Notes under the pieces: model-generated
The model's database searches: none
What the model was told of the DNA's origin: nothing
The model's input: the letters and a program-made list of their open reading frames with translations, nothing else
Source: Saccoglossus kowalevskii
Taxonomy: Eukaryota > Hemichordata > Enteropneusta > Harrimaniidae
Direction of reading: 5' to 3'
Assembly: GCF_000003605.2 (NCBI RefSeq)
Contig: NW_003106594.1
Location: 166,027-201,138 of the forward strand
DNA: 35,112 bases
Shown: piece after piece, positions 25,018 through 33,879 of the stretch
Numbering within the stretch: position 1 is the stretch's first letter
Layout of the letters: the number at the start of each line of letters is the position of its first letter
Program-made: the position numbers and the translations under genes

Positions 25018-25548
25018 AACATGTGCAGGGTGTTCACACAGTGTTCACCCATGTGTAGTGTTTATCCATGCACATGTGCAGGGTGTTCACACAGTGTTCA
25101 CCCATGTGTAGTGTTTATCCATGCATATGTGCAGGGTGTTTGCACATGGTGTTCACCCATGCATATGTGCAGGGTGTTTGCACATAGTGTTCACTCATGT
25201 GCAGTGTTTATCCATGCATATGTGCAGGGTGTTCACACAGTGTTCACCCATGTGCAGTGTTTATCTCCATGCACATGTGCAGGGTGTTTGCACATAGTGT
25301 TCACCATGTGCAGTTTTTATCCATGCATATGTGCAGGGTGTTCACACAGTGTTCACCCATGTGCAGTGTTTATCCATGCACATGTGCAGGGTGTTTGCAC
25401 ATCGTGTGCAGGGTGTTCACACAGTGTTCACCCATGTGCAGTGTTTATCCATGCACATGTGCAGGGTGTTTGCACATCGTGTGCAGGGTGTGTTCACACA
25501 TAGTGTTCACCCATGTGCAGTGTTTATCCATGCACATGTGCAGGGTAT
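25018..25548 (+). repeat. 53 bp minisatellite with shortened variant units
   Basis: ATGTGCAGGGTGTTCACACA starts at 25021, 25074 and 25127, a 53-base period. Later units alternate a TTCACACAGTG form with a TTTGCACAT(A/C)GTG form and some drop the middle part. CATGTGCA recurs inside each unit, making a nested sub-repeat. Two long forward frames rich in Cys, His and Val result from the repeat having no forward stops. Confidence 0.95.
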
Positions 25549-26925
25549 TTTTAAAGAATGACAAGACGAATGGAGATTTACTGGAAAAATGGTCATTTCG
25601 TGTGTGGCAAAATGTGTGGCAGATTACACAAAGATGAATTTGATAAATCATTCTTTAGCAATATTTGCTTGTAATTCCAACACTGCCAACACCCAAACTA
25701 CAATAATTTAATGTATGTTAAATATTACAGTAAAGAAAATACGATAGGCACATGATTGAAAACCACTTCCAAATTAATCATCAACGCAGGATATGAAATA
25801 TGACTAATTAATTATAGAGACAATTAAGGTACTGTTGATAATCAGGCATGCATGATACAATTTTAATGGGTTTTTAAAAATGAAAATCATAATAGATGTA
25901 CAGTGAAGAAAATTTGACACTTTTAATTCTGGCATCAACGTTAATTAGCGAACACTTGTCATTAGCAAATATTCAATAAAATCCCATTTTGTAGCACTGT
26001 GCGGTTAGTGGATAGATCAAATTTAACTTACATTATAACGACAAAAGTGAAAAAAACAAAACAATCATTTTGTTTTTTTATTTGGAATCAGTAAATTAAG
26101 CCCATGTAAATTGAGTAACTGTCCCATTGTGAACTATTCAGATCATAAAAACCTCAAAAGCTAATAAAATACTCACTACTGTATTTCATTTATTAAAAGT
26201 ACTGGGAACTCCTTAATCTTATTCACATAAATGCATTTTCAATAGACGAAGTACGAGACCAGTTTGAGTGGCTTGAATCAGTTTTTAAATAGTACAGTAT
26301 ATAGTGTATAGAAAATAGCATTATTAAACACAATTCACTGAGTGTGGTGTACCACATCCCATCATTAAAAGCAGCTTTTTGAGGGATTTCATTCAAATCT
26401 ATTACAGTTGATATGCTACTTGTAATCTGGATGAACTTTGATTACATTCAGGATACAGTGATGAATTATATTTAGAAGACTTCATATTCATCATTTTTCA
26501 GAAACAAAAAAATTAAAAATTACACCCTTATAAAATCCAATAAATTATAATACGGATATTGAGGCCATATCAAACCCAGCGGAAAGTGTCATCTGAAAGC
26601 ATGGAAATACTTACAATTCTCTACAACCACCTGCAATAAGAAGACCCTTGGGCTTTGCGTAGATCAAACATGGCTTACTTAAAATAAAAGATAAATTATT
26701 GCGTAAAATTAATTGCAAACTAATAAGTCTTTGATAGCTGATGGATATTTGCCCGAATACCAAATACTTTTTTTATGCAAATGTATTGATCTATAACGCA
26801 GCTAGAAAAACGCTCAATATCTCAGAGTATACTTAACCCACCAAACACTAAGCCTTTAACCAAATTATGACAGTCTTTATGCAACACAAACTACAGTGAA
26901 GCAATTTGAGAATTTATTATGATCC
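25549..26925. other. Probable Sytl intron sequence, nothing recognised
   Basis: No repeat or coding exon recognised. One acceptor-donor pair at 26630-26615 (minus) is discussed as a finding. Confidence 0.4.
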
Positions 26926-27059
26926 TTAAAGGGCGGCAGTCATCGTGCCGCGTCCTGTTCGATATGGGACTCATAGCGACGTATACAATGCGTGTAAACT
27001 ACATTGTTTATTTACATGAAATTCGAACACGCACTGCGCGACGACCATCACGCTTTTAA
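26926..27059. mobile_element. MITE flanked by TTAA on both sides
   Basis: TTAA (26926-26929) and TTAA (27056-27059) flank about 126 bases. The left end AGGGCGGCAGTCATCGTGCC is an imperfect inverted copy of the right end GCGCGACGACCATCACGCTT. About 70 percent similar to 32618-32745, including ATAGCGA and ATGAAATTCGAACA. Fits a piggyBac- or Kolobok-derived MITE. Confidence 0.75.
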
Positions 27060-27803
27060 CTTTTAAATTCTATTTTTTCCCTGCCCCGAATTTTGATGTA
27101 ACATTTTTTATGTATTTTTCTATAATTTCTTCATCAATTTTGAACCAGAGGAATGTAATTTTCCATTAGCTATCAGTCTCAATCTAAATTATGACAAAAA
27201 TCTGAAACAAAGTGTGTAGTTTTATCCTTTGAATGTAAGCTGCAAAAGCTGAATGGTTTTCAAAATACTTATAGACACTACATGTATGTCACAGTGACAC
27301 TGGAATTTTTTTGTTCTCGCGAATTTGCCAAATCCTGAAAATAGTTAGCAAAACTATTATTAAATTATTTACAGAATGTTGTATTTTACTTCACTGTTTT
27401 TGGAAATCTTCAATGACTATACATCTCACGGTATATAAAAGTAGTTATTAAACACATGCTACAAAGTACAGGAAACACAATACTAAGAAAAAGTAATAAA
27501 CAGTAGTATTCATTGCCACCAAAATACATTATTGAAATAAACAAATTTTTGATTCACTGAAATAGAAAGTAACAGTAAACACAGCTTTAATTTCACACAA
27601 GAAAGATTTTTTCCATTTTTGTGAGTAAAAAAAAATTCTGTAGCCTATCATTTTCTAGGGTCCTCAAGACAAGGAGTCACAGTGACTTCAGCAAAAAATT
27701 CTGTTCGAAAAGATCCTTGAGAGAAAATGTTAACCATGCATGCATATAAGCCTGTAATGAGAAATTTAAGCAAATGTAAAATTGCATAATAAACATCTCT
27801 CAC
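27060..27803 (-). other. Start of the intron following the Sytl first coding exon
   Basis: Begins at the donor GTGAGA (27803 downward on the minus strand). No repeat or further exon recognised. Confidence 0.55.
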
Positions 27804-27913
27804 CTTACTCGTCTGTCTTCCTCTTTTTTCAATCTTTCGTCCCGTTTCAGGACATCAAGGATCTTCCGCTGCTCTTCCTCGGTGAGAAAACTCAAGTCCA
27901 TTATCCCGGACAT
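27804..27913 (-). CDS. Sytl: First coding exon of a synaptotagmin-like protein (Slp/Sytl), N-terminal Rab-binding helix; partial gene
   Basis: The minus strand encodes 36 codons plus two bases of a split codon. It starts MSGIMDLSFLTEEEQ and ends with DERLKKEEDRRV plus AG, probably Arg. Family knowledge: Slp/granuphilin proteins begin with a Slp homology domain whose long first helix carries the signature DLSFLTEEEQ...VLxRDxxLKKxED+R(I/V)R. It binds Rab27 on secretory vesicles, and C-terminal C2 domains bind membrane lipids. Seen here: hydrophobic LSFL, an acidic cluster, then a highly charged amphipathic helix, matching Slp1/2 (LSFLTEEEQ) and Slp5 (LKRDE.LKK.ED). Two in-frame Met codons occur; the second (codon 5) has the better context, with A at -3 and G at +4. 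The exon ends at AAG|GTGAGA (27803 is the first intron base); an alternative donor CGA|GTAAGG lies 5 bases earlier. The zinc finger (if present), the SGxWF-type segment and the C2 domains are not visible here. Paralogue assignment is uncertain. Confidence 0.88.
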
Positions 27914-27962
27914 TCCGAATGCGATTGGGATCGGGAAAATAAACCACTAGGCACCTCTTGCT
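27914..27962 (-). other. 5' UTR part of the Sytl first coding exon with splice acceptor
   Basis: Reading the minus strand, a pyrimidine-rich tract (TTCTGTTCTATGCAG) ends in AG at 27961. The exon would then start at 27960 and give 47 bases of 5' UTR before the first ATG. A TAG in the same frame (12 codons upstream of the ATG) closes the frame, so the Met at 27913 or the one at 27901 must be the start. This implies at least one non-coding exon further upstream, at higher coordinates. If transcription instead starts locally, the acceptor would be coincidental. Confidence 0.55.
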
Positions 27963-28661
27963 GCATAGAACAGAATTAAAAAATACCTCCGCAACGACGT
28001 GTTATTATTTTCTTTTTTTGTTTGTTCAAATTAACAAAATTAATGAACTATAGACAAAAACTAATTAGCTTTGGGGTGTTCCATTGTTGATGAAATGCAG
28101 GCACGTCTGACTTTGGCAGTGTTTGATTACTAAGGCCGCTCTCAGTCCATAAAATGTACACAGATGCATAGATGTGCAAGACGTTGCATAGATTTATCGC
28201 TTTAATATGACAGCTGAGTTATCTGTCAATATCACCTTAGTACAACGAAAGCTGAAAGTACTTTCTCGATAACAGATCTCTCGCTAATGCTTTCAATTCC
28301 ACAGCTGATTACAAGTGTTCCAGGATTTTCAAAATCCCCTGACGTTCAATACATTCTGGCTAGAATCCTCTAACAGCAGAGTTGGAAAACATCTATGATC
28401 CAGGATAGATAATACACTTTCCAATTGATAGACTCAATATGCGATGACCTCGTCAATTACAATGACAACGGGTTGGTTATAATACTGCTGGCACTAAGCA
28501 CTGTGGTTCAGCGCATCGGGGTAATTTCAACATGCAATTTAGCTAACAGCTAATCCACTTGTGAAAGCTTCAAGGTAATTTCCGATTAATCCAAATGATA
28601 GAATTGAAGGTGTTCCGTGATCAGTCACAGTGAGGACCGTTCACTTCATGTGACGGGATAC
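27961..28661 (-). other. Probable 5' UTR intron or promoter-proximal DNA of the Sytl gene
   Basis: No coding frame or repeat recognised. It lies between the acceptor of the first coding exon and the candidate upstream exon. Base composition is closer to balanced from about 28280 onward. Confidence 0.3.
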
Positions 28662-28841
28662 CTTTCAAGCACTATTACCGACGGTGACAGTCAACAATGC
28701 GTGCGGCGCAAACCAGTTTTCTGCTTTGACAGTTCCTCCCTGATCTGCTAACTGAGTACTAACAGGATAGGCTAGAGATAGATCCACTCAAGTCACATAG
28801 CTGTCCCATCGCTTGCCGTGTTGTCCTCGCAGCCTGCACTT
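28662..28841 (-). other. Candidate non-coding 5' UTR exon or promoter-proximal block of the Sytl gene
   Basis: This stretch is visibly less AT-rich than its surroundings. On the minus strand it is preceded by a strong acceptor-like tract (CTATTTGTCCTCATTTCAG, AG at 28843-28842) and ends at AAAG|GTATCC (28662/28661); another possible donor is TCG|GTAATA near 28679. It holds no long open frame. Its place about 0.7 kb upstream of the first coding exon, which itself appears to have an acceptor, fits an untranslated exon. The evidence is splice-like motifs and base composition only. Confidence 0.25.
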
Positions 28842-30670
28842 CTGAAATGAGGACAAATAGAGTGTTTCAACTACGTGATGACAATAGAAACTATGCAAGC
28901 CTATTGTTATGCTAATTAACCTGCATATAGAAAGCCCCACAACACATGGGTGGGGAGAATGCAAATAGCTGGTAATTCATCAAAAGCCTCTTCAATAAAG
29001 AATAAAGCCATGAAACACTGTTTACAAACAATACCCACGTCTACCTACACCTGATAACACAATAGCAGTACGTTTACTACTAAACACAACCACATGCACT
29101 GCCTACCTGTAAAAAGTGCAAAAGTCAGCTAGTATTCACGGAGGCCCAATTATAACTAAAACCTGATATGGCTGAATTTGGCCTCGTTTCATAAACAGAC
29201 ACAGGAATTTCTGCCCAGTTCATGAATTGCAAATTTCAGCCACAAAGGACATTGCACAGTTCAGGTAATAAACTGAGACATACACTAAATACCTATGTGA
29301 GTCACCACGGACCACTGAGAAGGAGATACAGTTTTGTAGGGTGTTTTTTCCCCAGAAGGCATAAAAGTGTCCATTGCAATTAAGTCACAGCAACTTATTT
29401 CTGAACTAAATATTAAATATTTTTTCCTCAATCCAGTTTATTCATTTGTTGATTTTTTTATAATTCTGAAATTTATATTTAAAAGAACAAAGTTTAAATA
29501 TTGCTGAATTATATTTTATACAAATTGAAGGTATATTCATAATAGGGGTTGACCATCTGACACTGAGGGTGGAGATGCCAGAGAGCACCTCTGCAAAATA
29601 CTCTTTTCCTATTAGAAGTATTTCTGATGGGAGCGGGAAGGATAAAGTACCCCTAACGAGAGATTCAATTGGATGATATCATGCAACATGTCTGGAGTTA
29701 TGAATTGTAAACCAATAGGAAATGACTTCACTCACTATATTTTGAGAGAGCTTAGGGGAGGGAGGAAAGGACAATAAACAGAATGGCGAGATTTGTAGCA
29801 TAATTCAAGACTTGTCAAATTAGGGCTAAGTACTTGCGGAATGTACATCACTTGTTAGAAAACTCAGTCACGCATAACGAACATTTGTCAAGCCAAACCT
29901 TTTTTGTAAATGTTGAAATGAAATCTTGAGAGGTCAGGTTATCCACACTGTTGCAACTCACTGAGAAATCAGAAAGTCAGTGATGGGAAATCATACAAAT
30001 AACTGCTTAATTTTATACAAATTAAAAGATAGTTTGTTAGTTTTTGTTATGATATAACATTTCCTGGATTATTCTCATTAACCACAACCACTCTAAATAA
30101 GCATTGGCAGAGTAAAATTTGCAGCAATCTACTGTATACTCTAATGCTGTACAAAAAGCCAATGTCAACTTTTGGCAATGTTCCCAACTTTTTTCAGATA
30201 TTTTCAACAATTTTGATTAACATCTGTAGGAAATGAGCAATTATATCCATTTAATTCAAAATTAACAAAATATTTATAAAAAAATCTGTAAAAAAATGTG
30301 CAAAATGTTGAATGAAAATTGTGGCGGGAAAACAATTTTGCACTCAAAAAGGTTAGACATTATATATCGATACCATATAAAAATCTGAAGAGTTTTATTT
30401 ATGAATTTGAGTAATATCTATAAAGCATCATAAATTTTTTTATTTTATACAATCCTGAAGCTTATCGATCAATACAGATGAAATTGCTATGAATAAAAGT
30501 TTAATTTCTCACAAAAAGTTAACCTCATATTTAGCTATATATTTTGTAAAGTAATCTATTTCAAGGTGTCACAAAAAATCCAATCATGAGCATGATTTAA
30601 CTGATCTTAATCATATTCATTATTATGGTAATTAAGGAAATGAAAGTACCCTCCAGTGATGCGAAAAAAA

Positions 30671-30686
30671 CAGCGCCCTCAGGTGG
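30671..30686 (-). promoter_or_regulatory. CTCF-like motif
   Basis: CAGCGCCCTCAGGTGG agrees at 13 of 16 positions with TAGCGCCCCCTGGTGG, the reverse of the vertebrate CTCF core, whose binding is conserved across bilaterians. One motif match alone is weak evidence. Confidence 0.35.
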
Positions 30687-30830
30687 TCTGAATCAACAGC
30701 CAGTCGCAAGTGTAAAAAGCATCCTGCTTATAAGATATATTGCTGGCTGAGGTTCATTTTATATAGTCACTGACTGAGAAACAAGCTACATGGTACAGCA
30801 AAATGGTTTTACAAAAGTTATTAGAATAGG

Positions 30831-30846
30831 GCTCCCTCTAGTGACC
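30831..30846 (-). promoter_or_regulatory. Weaker CTCF-like motif
   Basis: GCTCCCTCTAGTGACC agrees at 12 of 16 positions with GCGCCCCCTGGTGGCC, in the same orientation as the motif about 160 bases away. Confidence 0.25.
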
Positions 30847-31327
30847 AATATATAAATCAACAGGTGTCTGTCATGGCATTTAAATTTAACAGACAGAGAA
30901 ATTATCACAACTGCTCTAATTTTTTTCAGTTTTTTTAAAATTTTTTTAATTAATTTTAAAGATGATGAAGAAAGCAATGTAACCCATGAGAGGAACAAAT
31001 TAAATAAATTTTATAACACAAGATACTTTTTATTTTTTTTTATTTTTATTTTTTTTATAAATTAATAATAATCAGCCTTTCATTGAATAGTTTCCATAGC
31101 AATACATTTGTCTCTGATTTTAGTATTATGCAAAATCGAAATGCAGAACAATAATGACAATTATCACAATCATGCTATTTTTAACAGTAACGGGAGCGGC
31201 CATATGTTTGTTTGTACGAGTACAATGCACACTGAACCCAACACGTTTCAAATTACTTTTCAATATACATCTAAGTATATATGGTTTTTATAGAAGGGAA
31301 GCAATCACTTATGTGTTATGTAGGTTT

Positions 31328-31372
31328 GGGGAGGGTGGGGTTGGGTTAGGCTGGTGTGTGGGTGAGGGTGGA
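31328..31372 (+). other. G-quadruplex-prone G-rich run
   Basis: GGGG-A-GGG-T-GGGG-TT-GGG (31328-31345) satisfies the canonical four-tract G4 pattern with loops of 1-2 bases, and further G tracts follow to 31372. The flanks are AT-rich. A forward open frame across it (31154-31396) has no domain. Confidence 0.75.
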
Positions 31373-31578
31373 GACAATATTCTAATGATATTTTAGCAAT
31401 GCAATTTTTATATCAGTTTTCGTGTTTCTGTACCACACTGCATATTACTCTATAATGGTTTGCTTAGATTAATGCTAACACAGAAAACAATATTATTTTT
31501 GATCCACTGAGAAGGAACATTATACTTCTATTCTACTTGTGTATCTATATATCTCTGGTTATAGTGTGCAACCAAACA

Positions 31579-31798
31579 ATACTTAGATGTCTAAAAAAGC
31601 AATTTTAGCTGGAATTAATTTTCGCTGAAAAGACTTTTTGGGTGTTTTGAATGGAATTTATTTTCATTGATTTTTAATGAGTTGAATGTTAAATATAGGA
31701 AAAAAAGGTATATTCGCTGGATTTTATTTTCACTGAATCATTTCTTCAGCGAAAATGGCAAAAATTAATTCCAAGCAAAAATTAAGTATTTTACAGTA
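31579..31798. mobile_element. MITE, TACTGTAAAA family, left tip lost
   Basis: The right end is AAGTATTTTACAGTA. GGAATTAATTTTCGCTGAA (31611-31629) is inverted in TTCAGCGAAAAT...ATTAATTCC (31745-31772), and ATACTTA at the left matches the inverted right subterminus. The outermost TACTGTAAA is missing on the left. Confidence 0.7.
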
Positions 31799-32617
31799 TG
31801 TCATAAAATTGTATGAAAATAGAGACACGCATTTTATAACCAACTAAACAATTGACCTATGAAAGAAATTCTATTCTACAATCTCAAAATAGTCGTCAAA
31901 ATCATTCTTGCAACTATTAAAATTTTGAAAAAGAAATAATGACTTTTAGCTTTTAGGAGACCTTTTTTCTTCCAAAATAATGATTTTTTTTATTCAACGT
32001 ATATCTATTCAGATGATTGATCTTTCTCTTGCGGGAAGTTGCCATTTGTGACACAATCCAACCATGAAGCCCCATATTTGTAACAGACACACATCGCGGA
32101 GCGCATGTTAATACATCATATGTAACCATGCATGTTGCGATTATATCTTATATGAATAATTCATCTGACGCAACAAGAGAATTTTTATGAGTGCTTTTTA
32201 ATAAAACATTTCCATGAAACACCACATAATTTAACAAAGATGACCAATTAAGTTCCTGGCTTATTTTACCCATAGTTCAATGCAGTAAAACCAGCATGAA
32301 AATATAGTCATATATAATGGATAAGTCGATGCAGTTAAGCTGAGTTTTAATTATAAAGTGGATTATTTAAATGGTGGATTATAAGACAGATGTTTCATGA
32401 CATGGTGTTCAGACAATACACGCTTTTATTAGACACCTCTTCAAATCATAAAAATTTCAAAAGAAATATATTCCTACACATTTTGCGAGTCAAGGAAAAT
32501 GTGCCTTGGATGTAAATGGCTGCCGATTTCCCATTGTGATTAAAAGTGCAGCGATGAGACTCGTTTTTTCGCCGTCAAATAGATTGGCTTGAAATACATG
32601 GAGGCATCAAAAGCAAT
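31799..32617. other. Gene-free DNA
   Basis: No exon or transposon end recognised. Confidence 0.4.
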
Positions 32618-32745
32618 TTAAGGGTGGTGGTCGTCGCACCGCATTTTTTTCATTATGGAATTTATAGCGATATAATAGCACTTGTAAAATATTGTTTGTT
32701 TTCATGAATTTCGAACATGCCACTGCGTGTCGACCACTTCCCTTT
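32618..32745. mobile_element. MITE of the TTAA family
   Basis: TTAA (32618-32621) precedes GGGTGGTGGTCGTCGCACCG. The right end CACTGCGTGTCGACCACTTC is its imperfect inverted copy, followed by CCCTTTC and TTGA. It aligns along its length with 26926-27059. Confidence 0.65.
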
Positions 32746-33558
32746 CTTGATGCCGAACAAGTTTGCCATGCGCCCTTCAATATTCCCTATATAGTTTTTC
32801 AATGTGCAATTTTATTAATTTTGACATTGACAGTGGTGCCCTCTAAAGCCCTGAAAAACTGAACCCTCTTTGAGTGGTGAAAACAAGTCGCGCGGCTCGC
32901 AACAAGATCTCCACATCCATTTTGTAGCTGTAAACATTGTAGCAATACATTTCATCTCTGTGAATTTATCAGACTGGACAGATATGCTTTAAAAGTATTT
33001 TGTTAGTCCAGTCAAATTGAAACATTTTAATATACCCTTTCTGACTGTTCCCCATCCTGACTTATTTTGCATGCACCTTAACAGTCATCAGAACTTAAGT
33101 CCCTGGGCAGTAATACACATATACATGCATGTATGTCTGCTACCATGGTGATATGGGAAACTAAAAACGTTAATTGCCAACAACATAGCTTCAAATTACC
33201 GGAATTAATTGGCAGGCCTTAGAAGATAAGAGTATACAGAGAAATGGAACGAGCAGAGGTTTCCAAGCAGTAAAAGACAAATTGAAACTGAGCAACTGGA
33301 AGATGCACATTCAGTGGCTTATAGAACAGTACTCAAAAGTAAAAATAATCAAATTTATTTTTTTTGCAAGCTAAATCAAGTTCCATAGTCAGATGAGGAA
33401 TGACCCAATAGCTAGTCAACATCTTAGCAACAGAAGAAAAACTTTCAGATGATGTACACATTGTTATAGAAACATGCTCAGTAACTTTTATAGAATATCT
33501 GAGTCATTGATCAAATTTAACTCGTATTTCCAATTGTTCTCCACTGTACTGTTGCAAA
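32746..33558. other. Gene-free DNA
   Basis: Nothing recognised beyond short AT-rich runs. Confidence 0.4.
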
Positions 33559-33879
33559 CAGGGTCCATAGCACCAAGAGCTAAATGATTTCCAAGACTTT
33601 TCCAGACCTTTTCCCAAACTTTCTTGCATTTTTCCAAGACATTTTGACTCTTAATTCAGGCCAACATCATCACCAAAGCTCATCAAAGTTTTGAGGATAT
33701 GGTAGTTTCCTGGAGAAAACGGGCCTTTCTAAAATGAATTAATAACTATGAAGAAATTTAAAGACTTTTCAAAAATTTTTTTTATTTTTCTTGTAATTTA
33801 AAGACAACCCAAAAGACTTTCCAGACCTTGAAAAAAATCCAAAGACTTTCAAAAGATTTTCCCAACGCTATGGACACTG
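33559..33879. mobile_element. hAT-like MITE
   Basis: CAGGGTCCATAGC (33559-33571) and GCTATGGACACTG (33867-33879) are inverted copies with one mismatch. Subterminal TTTCCAAGACTTTTCCAGAC and GACTTTCCAGACCTTGAAAA words resemble those in hAT-derived elements of animals, and CAG.G termini fit hAT. A clear 8 bp target duplication was not seen, so the flanks have decayed or the boundaries are off by a few bases. The minus-strand frame 33782-33991 overlaps the right end and is not a gene. Confidence 0.75.

Larger units (their letters stand above)
28842..31327. other. Gene-free upstream region of the Sytl gene
   Basis: No exon recognised. An octamer ATGCAAAT lies at 28959-28966, and CTCF-like motifs at 30671 and 30831. 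The inverted words CCCCTAACGAGAG (near 29650) and CTTAGGGG (near 29750) are too weak to define an element. Confidence 0.4.

Noticed and set aside
25015-25637. Cys-rich forward frames of 162 and 146 codons that could pass for a secreted repeat protein
   Set aside because: The 53-base period is not a multiple of three, so the peptide rotates through three frames; the openness comes from the repeat unit, with no signal peptide or constant cysteine spacing.
30756-30765. TATATAAAAT on the minus strand, a possible TATA box upstream of Sytl
   Set aside because: Such words are expected by chance in this AT-rich DNA, and no initiator or transcript evidence supports it.
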